Below are positions 27,762 through 38,374 of a stretch of 64,000 bases of DNA, piece after piece. The translations under genes were made by a program, and so were the position numbers. Under the pieces are notes generated by a model. The model was not told the origin of the DNA. It worked only from the letters and a program-made list of their open reading frames with translations, and searched no databases. Source of the DNA: Fictibacillus arsenicus (GTDB taxonomy: Bacteria; Bacillota; Bacilli; Bacillales; Fictibacillaceae); the NCBI RefSeq assembly GCF_001642935.1, contig NZ_CP016761.1:1550001-1614000 (forward strand), given 5' to 3'. Positions within the stretch are counted from its first letter, which is position 1. Each line of letters opens with the position of its first letter.

Positions 27762-29003
27762 ATGGGAAAAGTAACTGCGACCTATTTGGTTCATGACAAA
27801 AAAGGAAATTTAGATAAAAAAGCGGAAGGCATTGCACTGGGATTGACAGTAGGATCTTGGACGGATCTGCCGCTGCTTGAGCAGGAACAGCTTCGAAAAC
27901 ATAAAGGTGTTGTAGAGAGCGTTGTTGAACTGGAGCGTGACGATGAAGCTGATCGGTTTTTAGGAAACCAGCGTACGAGGGGATTGCTGAAGATCTCTTA
28001 TCCATCAGCAAATTTTTCTAACGATATTCCAGCGATCTTAACAACTGTCTTTGGCAAACTGTCACTTGATGGAGAAATAAAACTCATAGATTTGGAGTTT
28101 GATAAACAGCTGGAATCGAGTTTCCCAGGACCGAAGTACGGTATATCTGGAATACGTGAGATTTTAGGTGTCCATAACCGTCCCCTAGTTATGAGTATTT
28201 TTAAAGGAGTGCTGGGTAAAGATCTTTCATTCTTTAAACAGCAGCTATATGAACAGTCACTTGGCGGCGTCGACCTTGTGAAGGATGATGAAATTCTTTT
28301 TGATAATCCGCTGACACCGTTTGAGGACCGCATTAAGGCGGCAAAAGAAGTATTGCAGCAAGCGGAAGACCGAACTGGGGAAAAAACGCTTTACGCTGTG
28401 AACTTAACCGGAAGAACAAGTGATCTGCGTGATAAAGCAAGGCGCGCTGCAGATCTAGGTGCAAATGCATTGCTGTTTAATGTGCTATCTTATGGTCCAG
28501 ATGTGCTTCAGGAGCTGGCAGAAGATAAAGAAATACCTCTTCCGATAATGGCACATCCTGCGTTGTCAGGTGCAATCGGTTCATCTTCTCTCTATGGAAT
28601 AGGTTACTCAGTATTGCTCGGAAAACTTTTGCGATATGCAGGAGCAGATCTTGTACTGTTCCCGTCTCCATATGGAAGTGTGGCACTTGATAGAGATGAA
28701 ACACTAAATATTGCAGAAGCTTTAACGACAGAAAATATTGCGCTGAAAAAATCATTCCCGGTACCATCAGCTGGGATACATCCTGGATTAACTCCTGTAT
28801 TGTTCAATGATTTTGGCTTAGACAGTGTTATTAATGCTGGCGGAGGAATTCACGGTCATCCTGACGGAGCTGCAGGCGGGGCACGTGCATTTCGTCAAGC
28901 TGTAGATGCAGCAGTTATAGGCGAAGACCTTGAAAATTATGCCGAGAAACACCCGGAACTTCAAAAAGCTTTGGAGTTATGGGGAGGAGTACCTGTAACA
29001 TGA
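27762..29003 (+). CDS. mtnW: 2,3-diketo-5-methylthiopentyl-1-phosphate enolase (RuBisCO-like)
   Basis: 413 residues from the ATG at 27762, which follows GAAAGGAG; an upstream in-frame ATG lies inside the riboswitch terminator region and is unlikely. This RuBisCO-like protein enolises diketo-methylthiopentyl phosphate. The lysine that is carbamylated in RuBisCO corresponds to Lys174 in [30 protein letters not shown] near the end is the phosphate-binding region. It is first in mtnWXBD and overlaps mtnX by ATGA. Confidence 0.95.
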   Translation: MGKVTATYLVHDKKGNLDKKAEGIALGLTVGSWTDLPLLEQEQLRKHKGVVESVVELERDDEADRFLGNQRTRGLLKISYPSANFSNDIPAILTTVFGKLSLDGEIKLIDLEFDKQLESSFPGPKYGISGIREILGVHNRPLVMSIFKGVLGKDLSFFKQQLYEQSLGGVDLVKDDEILFDNPLTPFEDRIKAAKEVLQQAEDRTGEKTLYAVNLTGRTSDLRDKARRAADLGANALLFNVLSYGPDVLQELAEDKEIPLPIMAHPALSGAIGSSSLYGIGYSVLLGKLLRYAGADLVLFPSPYGSVALDRDETLNIAEALTTENIALKKSFPVPSAGIHPGLTPVLFNDFGLDSVINAGGGIHGHPDGAAGGARAFRQAVDAAVIGEDLENYAEKHPELQKALELWGGVPVT

Positions 29004-29665
29004 CGCGCAAACTAATCTTCTGCGATTTTGACGGAACTGTTACCGAGAAAGACAACATCGTAGCCATAATGGAAGAGTTCGCTCCAGATGGATGGCAGCC
29101 GATTGTGAACGATATTTTAAACGAAAACATCTCGATTCGAGAAGGAGTAGGGAAGCTGTTCTCACGGATATCTTCTAACAAAAAGGATGAAATCATCCAT
29201 TTTGTTTTAACTCGTTCCAAAATAAGAGATGGGTTTCAAGAATTTATAGATTTTACAAAGCAAGAAAACATTCCGCTTTATATCGTCAGCGGAGGTATTG
29301 ATTTCTTTGTTCATCCAGTGCTGAAAGATAAACTGGATCCTGAACAAATCATCTGCAATCATAGTGACTTTTCCGAAGAGCAAATCAAAATTACGTGGCC
29401 AAACAAATGTGATGGACTTTGCCAGAATGATTGCGGGTGCTGCAAGCCTTCCTTTATCAGAAAGGCAGAAAATCAGCATTTCGATTATCAAAAAATAGTA
29501 ATCGGTGACTCCATAACGGATCTTCAGGCTTCTAAGCTTGCCGATGTTGTTTTTGCAAGAGACTACTTAATTGAAAAATGTGAAGAAAATAATATTCCAT
29601 ACACACCTTTTGAAACATTTTTTGATGTCATCCATGCATTGGAAAAAGAGGAGGTAAGAAGTTGA
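29000..29665 (+). CDS. mtnX: 2-hydroxy-3-keto-5-methylthiopentenyl-1-phosphate phosphatase
   Basis: 221 residues from the ATG overlapping the mtnW stop, with GGGGAGGAG ten bases upstream. HAD-type phosphatase: the nucleophile motif FCDFDGTVT is at the N-terminus, [11 protein letters not shown] is motif II and [10 protein letters not shown] carries the acidic residues. It removes phosphate to give the acireductone substrate of MtnD. A cysteine-rich stretch ([13 protein letters not shown]) in the cap is seen in MtnX proteins. It overlaps mtnB by TTGA. Confidence 0.94.
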   Translation: MTRKLIFCDFDGTVTEKDNIVAIMEEFAPDGWQPIVNDILNENISIREGVGKLFSRISSNKKDEIIHFVLTRSKIRDGFQEFIDFTKQENIPLYIVSGGIDFFVHPVLKDKLDPEQIICNHSDFSEEQIKITWPNKCDGLCQNDCGCCKPSFIRKAENQHFDYQKIVIGDSITDLQASKLADVVFARDYLIEKCEENNIPYTPFETFFDVIHALEKEEVRS

Positions 29666-30339
29666 CGATACATGAACAACGCTGGAACGAACTGGCCGAT
29701 GTGAAAGATGAATTAGCTGCAAGAAACTGGTTTCCTGGAACCAGTGGAAACGTATCGATAAAAGTTGAAGAGAGTCCGCTTACCTTTTATGTTTCTGCAA
29801 GCGGCAAAGATAAAACGAAGCGTACGTCAGAAGATTTTTTACTCGTTGATGGAGAAGGGAAAGCAGTTGAGACGACAACGCTTAAAGCCTCTGCAGAAAC
29901 CGGCATTCACTGTGAAGTATATCGTTTAACTGATGCAGGCTGCTGTCTGCATGTTCATACCGTTGACAATAACCTTATCTCTGAGCTGTATGGAAACGAA
30001 GGCGAGATCACATTTCAAAGACAAGAACTGATTAAAGCATTTGGAATATGGGAAGAAGACGGGAGTATTACAGTGCCTATCGTTGAGAACTTTGCAGACT
30101 TGACTAAGCTTTCCGAAGCTGTTGCCGGTGTGATAAAACCGGATACGAAGGCAGTACTGATCCGCAATCACGGAATCACGGTTTGGGGAAAAAATGCTTT
30201 TGAAGCAAAAAAACATTTGGAAGCTTTTGAATTTCTTTTCTCCTATCATTTAAAACTTCAAACACTTTCTTTTTTAAGCAAAAAAACAAAAAATAAATCA
30301 TTTGGGGGCGTAAAACATGGCACAATTAAGATTTCATGA
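29662..30339 (+). CDS. mtnB: Methylthioribulose-1-phosphate dehydratase
   Basis: 225 residues, a class II aldolase-like zinc enzyme that dehydrates methylthioribulose-1-phosphate. Visible are [13 protein letters not shown], the zinc ligands in CLHVHT and the later RNHGITVWG. The TTG start overlaps the mtnX stop and has GAGGAGG upstream. Its 3' end overlaps mtnD by 23 bases, and the mtnD ribosome binding site lies inside mtnB. Confidence 0.94.
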   Translation: MTIHEQRWNELADVKDELAARNWFPGTSGNVSIKVEESPLTFYVSASGKDKTKRTSEDFLLVDGEGKAVETTTLKASAETGIHCEVYRLTDAGCCLHVHTVDNNLISELYGNEGEITFQRQELIKAFGIWEEDGSITVPIVENFADLTKLSEAVAGVIKPDTKAVLIRNHGITVWGKNAFEAKKHLEAFEFLFSYHLKLQTLSFLSKKTKNKSFGGVKHGTIKIS

Positions 30340-30853
30340 CAACAACGAAAGAATCGAAAATCAAAGTGAAGTAGAAGCTTACTTAAATTCACAGGAAGTC
30401 ATTTATGAAAAATGGGATATTGAAAAACTTCCTCAAAACCTTCGTGAGAACTACTCTTTAAAGGATGAAGAAAAAGAAGAAGTGCTTCAGACGTTCCAAA
30501 GCGAAATTAATGATATTTCGGAGCGCCGAGGGTATGTAACTTCAGATGTTATCTCACTGTCTGATGCAACACCAAACCTGGATGAACTATTAAAGAATTT
30601 CTTAGCTGAGCACCACCACACAGATGATGAAGTACGCTTTATCGTTTCAGGTCACGGAATTTTTGCAATCGAAGGACCAAACGGCAGGTTCTTTGATGTA
30701 GAGCTTGAGCCAGGCGATCTTATCTCTGTTCCTGAAAATTACCGTCATTACTTTACTCTGCAGGAAGATCGAAAAGTAGTAGCAGTACGAATCTTCAAAT
30801 CAAAAGAAGGCTGGGTGCCGATTTACGACAAAGAACCTCAGGAAGCAAAGTAA
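30317..30853 (+). CDS. mtnD: Acireductone dioxygenase
   Basis: 178-residue cupin. Metal ligands are visible in [19 protein letters not shown] and in the later NYRHYFTL. With Fe2+ it forms 2-oxo-4-methylthiobutanoate, the substrate of MtnE; with Ni2+ the off-pathway reaction occurs. It is last in the operon, has a GGGGG ribosome binding site within mtnB, and is followed by a strong terminator. Confidence 0.95.
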   Translation: MAQLRFHDNNERIENQSEVEAYLNSQEVIYEKWDIEKLPQNLRENYSLKDEEKEEVLQTFQSEINDISERRGYVTSDVISLSDATPNLDELLKNFLAEHHHTDDEVRFIVSGHGIFAIEGPNGRFFDVELEPGDLISVPENYRHYFTLQEDRKVVAVRIFKSKEGWVPIYDKEPQEAK

Positions 30854-30864
30854 GCTTAACGAAG

Positions 30865-30898
30865 ACACACCATTTTAGTTGGAAATGGTGTGTTTTTT
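30865..30898 (+). terminator. Intrinsic terminator of mtnWXBD
   Basis: Stem acacaccattt / aaatggtgtgt followed by six T. Confidence 0.9.
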
Positions 30899-30927
30899 CT
30901 ATATTAATGAAATCTAGAGGTGAGATA

Positions 30928-31008
30928 ATGCTAGTTCAGGAAGATTTTGCTCGCTCGAGGAGATTTATAATCGCTGAGCGGACGTCATCTAAGAAAAACC
31001 AGTACTAA
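30928..31008 (+). CDS. Possible 26-residue basic microprotein
   Basis: A short frame beginning ATGCTAGTTCAG, preceded by AGAGGTG at five bases and followed directly by the hairpin at 31008. The product is Arg/Lys-rich (ARSRRFIIAERTSSKKNQY). No homologue is recognised and no clear promoter was found after the mtn terminator. It may be chance. Confidence 0.25.
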   Translation: MLVQEDFARSRRFIIAERTSSKKNQY

Positions 31009-31038
31009 AAAAGAGCACCGGCCAACCGGTGCTCTTTC
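31008..31038 (-). terminator. Intrinsic terminator of the AI-2E-type transporter
   Basis: An 11-bp stem aagagcaccgg / ccggtgctctt, with T-rich sequence on its minus-strand exit. Confidence 0.8.
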
Positions 31039-31039
31039 C

Positions 31040-32134
31040 TTATCCCTCTATTTTCTTTTCTCTTCTTAAGTTAATTAATCTGTACGTATGCAGTACGATA
31101 ACTTTTAATACTGCATAGACAGGAACCGCTAAGATTAAACCAAGCAGTCCGCCAAGACTTCCTGCAACAAGCAAGATGGAAATGATCGTAAGCGGATGGA
31201 TATCAAGTTTTTTACCCATAACTTGCGGTGAAATGACATTCCCTTCAATCTGCTGTGCAATGACCATAACAACCAGCACTTTGATTACCATAGCAGGAGA
31301 GTCAACAACTGCTACGATCAGCGCAGGTACAACGCCGATTATAGGGCCTAAGAATGGAATTACGTTCGTAAACATGGCAATGATTGCAAGAATCAACGAA
31401 TACTCGATCCCAATAATTAAATATCCGATATAAAGCATTGTTCCTACACATACACTGACTAAAATCTGTCCCTGGATATATGAGCTTAGCGCGATATCCA
31501 TATCTTTTAAAATTTTCGTACCATTGTTGCGCTGTTTTTCAGGCAATGTTTGAAGCACCATCTGCGGCGCCTTTTCGCCTTCTTTAAGCATGTAGTAGAG
31601 GATAAATGGTACTGTTACGAAAATCATGATGATGTTGGTAATGATTCCGATGAAGTTCGCAATGTTCGTTCCAATTGTTTGAACACTATTAGATAAGTAA
31701 GCTGTAACTTTATCAGAGATTTCTTTTACATCAAATTGTTCACTTTCCTGGAATCGATTCACCCATTCATTTTGCTGCAGATCGTTCAGCTTGGAGCGGA
31801 TCGCATCAATTAACGCTGGTGTGTTTTCTACCAGATTGCTGACCTGCCTTTGCAATACTGGACCGATGGAATAAAACAATAAGACAAACAATCCAATAGC
31901 AAGCAAGTAGATTAACAAAATAGATAAAACTTTCGGTACGTTACGCTTATGCAGAAATTGAACAACGGGGCGAAATAGATAGTACAGTACTCCGCCTAGT
32001 AAGAATGGGAAAAATAATGTTTGAACAAGAACGACGATCGGTCTGAAAATAAAATCAATCTTTGTTCCTACTAAAATAATTAGAAAAATGAGGAGCAATC
32101 CGTAACCGATACGAAAAAACTTCGACTGTGGCAT
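31040..32134 (-). CDS. AI-2E family transporter
   Basis: A 364-residue membrane protein with about seven helices. There is an N-terminal pair of helices, a long extracytoplasmic Asn/Glu-rich segment (NLVENTPALIDAIRSKLNDL) and a conserved C-terminal half with MFTNVIPFLGPIIGVVPA and QQIEGNVISPQVMGKKLDIH. The family includes the AI-2 exporter TqsA and Na+/H+ antiporters; the substrate here is unknown. It is monocistronic and divergent from asnO. Confidence 0.87.
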   Translation of the reverse strand: MPQSKFFRIGYGLLLIFLIILVGTKIDFIFRPIVVLVQTLFFPFLLGGVLYYLFRPVVQFLHKRNVPKVLSILLIYLLAIGLFVLLFYSIGPVLQRQVSNLVENTPALIDAIRSKLNDLQQNEWVNRFQESEQFDVKEISDKVTAYLSNSVQTIGTNIANFIGIITNIIMIFVTVPFILYYMLKEGEKAPQMVLQTLPEKQRNNGTKILKDMDIALSSYIQGQILVSVCVGTMLYIGYLIIGIEYSLILAIIAMFTNVIPFLGPIIGVVPALIVAVVDSPAMVIKVLVVMVIAQQIEGNVISPQVMGKKLDIHPLTIISILLVAGSLGGLLGLILAVPVYAVLKVIVLHTYRLINLRREKKIEG

Positions 32135-32291
32135 TCAATGATCACCTTTATCTTCTGAAATATAGATTCATTATATACAAGTTGGAAGAACTTACACAAA
32201 TATTTCATAACACCCGTACAAGGATAAAAGCATATGTTAAGTATTGGGCATACGCATTATACTCGGAGTTTGCATAGAAAGGATGAAACCA

Positions 32292-34139
32292 ATGTGCGGA
32301 ATAACAGGTTGGGCAGATTGGAATCGAAACCTCATCAATGAAAAAAATGTACTGTTAAAAATGGCCACAACTTTATCTAAAAGGGGTCCTGATGCATTGA
32401 ATGTCTGGAGCTCAACACATGCAGGATTTGGTCACGCCCGGCTGGCTGTAGTCGATATTGAAGGCGGCGTACAGCCGATGTGCAGGAAAAAGAACAACAA
32501 CAATTATACACTTTGCTATAACGGGGAACTGTACAACACGGAGGATATCCGAAAAGAGCTCTTGCAGCGCGGATACACATTTGAAGGCCACTCTGATACT
32601 GAAGTTCTCCTAGTTTCTTATATAGAGTGGGGAGAGGCCTGCATCGAAAAGTTTAATGGAATTTTCGCCTTCGGAATATGGGATGAAGAGAAAGAGAGTT
32701 TGTTCGTCGCAAGAGACCGTTTAGGCGTTAAACCTTTCTTTTATTCAGAAAAAGGCGGCCGTTTTCTTTTTGGGTCAGAATTGAAAGCTATTCTGGCTCA
32801 TCCTGAAATGAAAGCAGAAATTGACAGGGAAGGGCTTCAAGAAGTATTTGGGCTCGGTCCATCCAGAACACCAGGTAACGGCGTTTATAAAGGAATAAAA
32901 GAGCTTCGTCCCGCACATGCAGCGACCTACACAAAGAATGGATTAAAGATCTGGCGTTATTGGAACGTGGAAAGCAAACCTCACGAGCATTCGCTCGAAG
33001 AAACGATTGAGAACGTTGAGACGCTTGTAAAAGATGCTGTAACCCGCCAGCTTGTTGCAGACGTACCGGTTTGTACATTTTTATCAGGCGGATTGGATTC
33101 AAGTGCGATTACGGCAATCGCATCCAAGCATTTTAAAGAAGAAAACAAAGGCGAACTTCACACATTCAGCATTGATTATGAAGACAATGACAAATACTTT
33201 AAACCGAGCGATTATCAGCCAAACTCAGATGGTTTTTGGATTAATAAAATGGTAGAGGCGACAGGATCAACTCATCACAGCTGTGTCATAGATAACGAAC
33301 TATTGATCAACCATTTGCGTGAAGCTGTTACGGTACGCGACCTTCCGGGAATGGCAGATGTGGATTCTTCATTATTATGGTTCTGCCGGCAGATTAAGCC
33401 GCAGTCTACAGTAGCTCTGTCTGGAGAATGCGCAGACGAAATTTTTGGAGGGTATCCTTGGTTCCATAAAGAAGAACTCATGAACAGGGATATGTTTCCT
33501 TGGATGCGCTCAACAAAAGCAAGGCAGAATCTTCTTCAGGATTCATGGGCAGAAAAACTGAATCTAGCATCATATGTCCAGCAGAGATATGAAGAAACAG
33601 TAAAAGAAACACCGGTACTTGAAGGGGAGACGAGATTAGAAGCGAGAAGAAGAGAAATTTTTTATTTAAACATGCTATGGTTTATGACAACACTTCTTGA
33701 TCGTAAAGACCGCATGAGTATGGGTGCAAGTTTAGAAGTCAGGGTGCCTTTTGCCGATCATAGAATCGTAGAGTATGCATGGAATATCCCTTGGGAAATG
33801 AAGATGCTTGCAGGAAGAGAGAAGGGGATCCTAAGAAAAGCATTAACCGGCATGCTTCCAGATGACGTTTTGTATCGGAAGAAAAGCCCATATCCTAAAA
33901 CTTTTCACCCCGAGTATACAGACGGCGTAAAAGACTGGCTGCAGTGTATTGTAAATAAGAAGCACTCGCCACTTTTTGAAGTGCTGAACCGTGAGAAAGT
34001 ACAGCAAATCATTGATACGGACGGGGAAACATTCAAAGATCCTTGGTTCGGACAGTTGATGACTGGTCCACAGCTAATGGCACACCTGGCTCAAATCGAT
34101 AGCTGGCTGAGTGATTATAATGTAAATATCATAGATTAA
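32292..34139 (+). CDS. asnO: Asparagine synthase, glutamine-hydrolysing (AsnO type)
   Basis: 615 residues if started at the ATG at 32292, which places the catalytic Cys right after Met (MCGITGWADW) and has AAAGGA eight bases upstream; upstream in-frame ATGs would bury the cysteine. The N-terminal glutaminase domain (1-210) is followed by a synthetase domain with the PPi motif FLSGGLDSSA and GECADEIFGGYPW. It makes asparagine from aspartate, ATP and glutamine. B. subtilis AsnO is 614 residues and needed in sporulation, and its gene sits in the yis region as here. Confidence 0.92.
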   Translation: MCGITGWADWNRNLINEKNVLLKMATTLSKRGPDALNVWSSTHAGFGHARLAVVDIEGGVQPMCRKKNNNNYTLCYNGELYNTEDIRKELLQRGYTFEGHSDTEVLLVSYIEWGEACIEKFNGIFAFGIWDEEKESLFVARDRLGVKPFFYSEKGGRFLFGSELKAILAHPEMKAEIDREGLQEVFGLGPSRTPGNGVYKGIKELRPAHAATYTKNGLKIWRYWNVESKPHEHSLEETIENVETLVKDAVTRQLVADVPVCTFLSGGLDSSAITAIASKHFKEENKGELHTFSIDYEDNDKYFKPSDYQPNSDGFWINKMVEATGSTHHSCVIDNELLINHLREAVTVRDLPGMADVDSSLLWFCRQIKPQSTVALSGECADEIFGGYPWFHKEELMNRDMFPWMRSTKARQNLLQDSWAEKLNLASYVQQRYEETVKETPVLEGETRLEARRREIFYLNMLWFMTTLLDRKDRMSMGASLEVRVPFADHRIVEYAWNIPWEMKMLAGREKGILRKALTGMLPDDVLYRKKSPYPKTFHPEYTDGVKDWLQCIVNKKHSPLFEVLNREKVQQIIDTDGETFKDPWFGQLMTGPQLMAHLAQIDSWLSDYNVNIID

Positions 34140-34143
34140 TAAT

Positions 34144-34193
34144 AAAAGCGGCCAAACTCAGAAGATACCTCTCTTGAGATTGACCGCTTTTTA
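34144..34193 (+). terminator. Intrinsic terminator of asnO
   Basis: Imperfect long hairpin: aaaagcggccaaactca pairing with tgagattgaccgctttt, ending in a T-run. Beyond it, 34250-34320 holds three short 'cccacg' direct repeats and no gene. Confidence 0.75.
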
Positions 34194-34369
34194 ATATCTG
34201 TATTCCTATGAAAGACATAGTTCGCATAATGTCTACGCAGGGAAATCATAAAAAATAATCCCACGAAAAATCACTTTAATCCCACGTTAATTTAATTTTT
34301 CCCACGAAACGAATTGTAGCCAGCGCTCATTAGCATGATTTTCGACAGAGTAGCTTAATCAGCAGCATT

Positions 34370-35728
34370 TTAAGCAGTTGCCTCAGCATTCCTCACCATA
34401 AATTTATTCTGCCATTTTCGTTTTCTCCATCTTGATAACATGAAAAGACCGCGCAGCCATTCGTCCGCAATGAAGGCAATCCAAATACCTGCCAATCCAA
34501 GTTCAAAGACGATGCCGAGGAGATAAGCGAGCGTTACACTTACACCCCACATAGAAATAACACCCATCACCACAGGGAACTTTACATCACCAGCAGCTCT
34601 TAAGCTTGAAATAATGACCAGATTAAAGGAACGTCCAGGTTCGAGCAATAGGGTTAAGTAAAGCAAAAGCGTTCCTTCTTTAATGATCTCAGGGTTATCC
34701 GTGAAAATGGAAAGAAGCGGCTTTGCAAAAAGAGAAGCAACTCCAGCCATTAAAAAGCTGATGATCATGGCATAGGTCTGACTTTTTAAACACGTTTTAT
34801 ATGCTGAATCAAATGACTTCGCACCAATCATATGTCCGATTAAAATTTGTGTCCCTTGTCCGATTGCTACGGCGAATAAGAAGATAAACATCATAATATT
34901 AAACGTGTACACTTTTGTAGTAAGTGCAGAAGTCCCGAGCAGTGTAATGAAAAAAGTAATAACCATTTGGGAACCGCTGTAGGAAAGGTGTTCTCCTGCA
35001 GATGGAAGTCCGATTTTCAATACGCTTTTAATATGAAGCGGAATCAGCTTTAATGACTTTGCAAAGGGCAGTGGAATAGAAGATCGTTTGAATAATAGAT
35101 ACAAAATGACAACCAATCCTAAAAAACGGCTGAAAACAGTGGAGATTGCGACACCTTCAACACCAAGGACAGGGAATCCAAGCGCGCCGAAAATGAATAA
35201 GTAGTTTCCAATCACATTTAAGATATTCATCCCGATCGTTACATACATCGCATCCTTCGTAAATCCGTAACTGCGAATAGCGGCACCAATTGTCATTATG
35301 ACAGATTGGATAAAAGAAAAACCGCCAACGATTAAAAGATAGCTGGTTGCCTCTTTCATAAGTTCAGGGGGAGTATTCATCCACTTTAAAAAAGTGTCAC
35401 CCCAAATAAGCAATGCTCCGCTTAACAGCAAACCAAAGAGTAAGTTTCCCATTATAGATACAACCGCAACCTCTGCTGCCGTTTTATCCAGCTTCGCACC
35501 AATTGCTTGTGCGATGACAACACTCGCCCCTGTAGCAACAAAACCGAACATAACGATCACGACTGATAGTAGCTGATTTGTAAGACCAACCGCTGCTACC
35601 GAGTGATCAGAATATTGGCTTAGCATAAGGGTATCAGCGTTACCCATCAGCATGTGAAGCAAAATCTCTATAAAAATGGGCCACGTAATGGCAAAAAGGG
35701 AAAGCTTAGCGGCTTTACTTCCATTCAT
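34370..35728 (-). CDS. MATE family efflux transporter (YisQ-like)
   Basis: About 452 residues with twelve predicted helices in two halves, typical of multidrug and toxic compound extrusion transporters. QYSDHSVAAVGLTNQL and MGNADTLMLS fit the N-terminal signature. The ATG at 35728 is chosen because GGAGAGGG lies six bases before it; an ATG two codons upstream touches that site. The position after asnO matches B. subtilis yisQ, which supports orthology but does not prove it. The substrate is unknown. Confidence 0.87.
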   Translation of the reverse strand: MNGSKAAKLSLFAITWPIFIEILLHMLMGNADTLMLSQYSDHSVAAVGLTNQLLSVVIVMFGFVATGASVVIAQAIGAKLDKTAAEVAVVSIMGNLLFGLLLSGALLIWGDTFLKWMNTPPELMKEATSYLLIVGGFSFIQSVIMTIGAAIRSYGFTKDAMYVTIGMNILNVIGNYLFIFGALGFPVLGVEGVAISTVFSRFLGLVVILYLLFKRSSIPLPFAKSLKLIPLHIKSVLKIGLPSAGEHLSYSGSQMVITFFITLLGTSALTTKVYTFNIMMFIFLFAVAIGQGTQILIGHMIGAKSFDSAYKTCLKSQTYAMIISFLMAGVASLFAKPLLSIFTDNPEIIKEGTLLLYLTLLLEPGRSFNLVIISSLRAAGDVKFPVVMGVISMWGVSVTLAYLLGIVFELGLAGIWIAFIADEWLRGLFMLSRWRKRKWQNKFMVRNAEATA

Positions 35729-35797
35729 GTACATCCCTCTCCATCTAGGTGTTTAGAATATTTTCCTATTGTAGCAGAAAATTGAACTCGTGAAAGG

Positions 35798-35832
35798 AAA
35801 TCCCCTTACTTTTTTAGTAAGGGGATTTTTTC
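35798..35832 (+). terminator. Hairpin with plus-strand T-run between yisQ-like gene and repeat R5
   Basis: Stem aaatccccttac / gtaaggggattt-type with a T loop and a six-T exit on the plus strand. No plus-strand gene ends here, so its purpose is unclear. Confidence 0.55.
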
Positions 35833-35834
35833 AT

Positions 35835-36112
35835 AGATTGTTGTTGTTTGGGTCGTTTTAAATAATCTTCATTGAAAGTTGATTGGAGCGCAAGTTGCGT
35901 GCCAACACCTGAGATTACTTCTCGCAAGGCATGCGACGAGGAAGCACGCTTCGGGAGAGTTAGCTTGAAGACGCAGGAGCACAAAAGCTTTCTTAATTAC
36001 GTCCTTAATGCGCGAAGCGTTGAGGAGGCTCACCGCACGCCCCGCGGAAAGCGAGCATACTGGAGCGGAAATCAACCACTTCTAATAACATCCAAGTTTA
36101 CGAAAACATCCT
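35835..36112 (+). repeat. Dispersed intergenic repeat, copy R5
   Basis: A long-form copy that runs up to the neopullulanase stop codon. It carries an extra module (ttctcgcaaggcatgcgacg, then ggaagcacgctt and gacgcaggagcacaa) that only R9 shares. The usual 'ccccgcggaaagcgagca' and 'gcggaaatcaaccact' follow. Confidence 0.85.
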
Positions 36113-37849
<1,737 letters not shown>

Positions 37850-37871
37850 TCATTTATAAGTTGGTACTTTC

Positions 37872-38076
37872 CAAAAGATTTTTGTTTTAGATTTGTTTTT
37901 GTAAACATCATTGTCAAGTTGATTGGAGCGCAAGGTGCGAGACTCCTGCGGGATCAGGGTGACAGGTGAGACTCCTAACGGCGCAAAGCGCAGAGGAGGT
38001 TCACCGCAGCCCCGCGGAAAGCGAGCACCTGGAGCGGAAATCAACACTTTCAATAGCAACAGTGATTACAAAAAAA
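37872..38076 (+). repeat. Dispersed intergenic repeat, copy R6
   Basis: A short-form copy between the divergent neopullulanase and mdxE. It shows attgtcaagttgattggagc, ctcctgcgggatcagggtga, a 'ctaacggcgcaaagcgcaga' hairpin and gcggaaatcaacactttcaa. Confidence 0.85.
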
Positions 38077-38109
38077 GGGCACAACCTATAAACTACCTAG
38101 GTTGTACCC
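38070..38109 (-). terminator. Terminator-like hairpin facing away from mdxE
   Basis: An 11-bp stem (one mismatch) gggcacaacct / aggttgtaccc with seven T on the minus-strand exit. No minus-strand gene is recognised upstream of it. Confidence 0.55.
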
Positions 38110-38179
38110 CTAACGCTGTACATTGCCTTCATATTGTTGAAAGTAGTATAAACCGCTTACAACATGAAAATCAAGCGGA

Positions 38180-38195
38180 ATGAAAGCGAATCCAA
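38180..38195 (+). promoter_or_regulatory. CcpA-binding cre site 1 upstream of mdxE
   Basis: ATGAAAGCGAATCCAA matches the cre consensus WTGNAANCGNWWNCAW at all positions. It lies about 18 bases upstream of the -35 of promoter P1. A weaker cre-like string, tataaaccgcttacaa, lies at 38147-38162. Confidence 0.7.
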
Positions 38196-38212
38196 AAAAA
38201 ATTAAAAAACTA

Positions 38213-38240
38213 TTGTAAAAATTTAAAGCCGAGGTATAAT
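38213..38240 (+). promoter_or_regulatory. mdx promoter P1
   Basis: TTGTAA, 16 bases, then a perfect TATAAT. Predicted transcript start is near 38247, leaving a leader of about 128 bases. Confidence 0.7.
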
Positions 38241-38255
38241 GAAAATGAGCAGGTA

Positions 38256-38271
38256 ATGCAATCGTTTTCAT
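38256..38271 (+). promoter_or_regulatory. CcpA-binding cre site 2, downstream of P1
   Basis: ATGCAATCGTTTTCAT matches WTGNAANCGNWWNCAW at all positions. It lies about 10-25 bases after the predicted P1 start, a position that suits CcpA roadblock repression. Confidence 0.75.
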
Positions 38272-38312
38272 AAACGGCAAAAAACTACATAATTCAACAG
38301 AGTTATATTTTT

Positions 38313-38341
38313 TTGTCAGTCTGTGCAAACGTTTGTATGCT
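38313..38341 (+). promoter_or_regulatory. mdx promoter P2 with a LacI-family operator in the spacer
   Basis: TTGTCA, 17 bases, then TATGCT. The spacer contains the palindrome TGCAAACGTTTGTA (38324-38337, 12 of 14 symmetric), which resembles the CGCAAACGTTTGCG operators of MalR-type LacI regulators. Repressor bound there would block polymerase. The LacI gene 5 kb downstream is the obvious candidate. Confidence 0.65.
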
Positions 38342-38374
38342 TTGAATTTTTATATCTTATGGGGGGTACAATTC

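Noticed and set aside
38110-38328. 72-residue minus-strand frame upstream of mdxE
   Set aside because: It covers the mdx promoters and cre sites, is AT-driven, and has no ribosome binding site.
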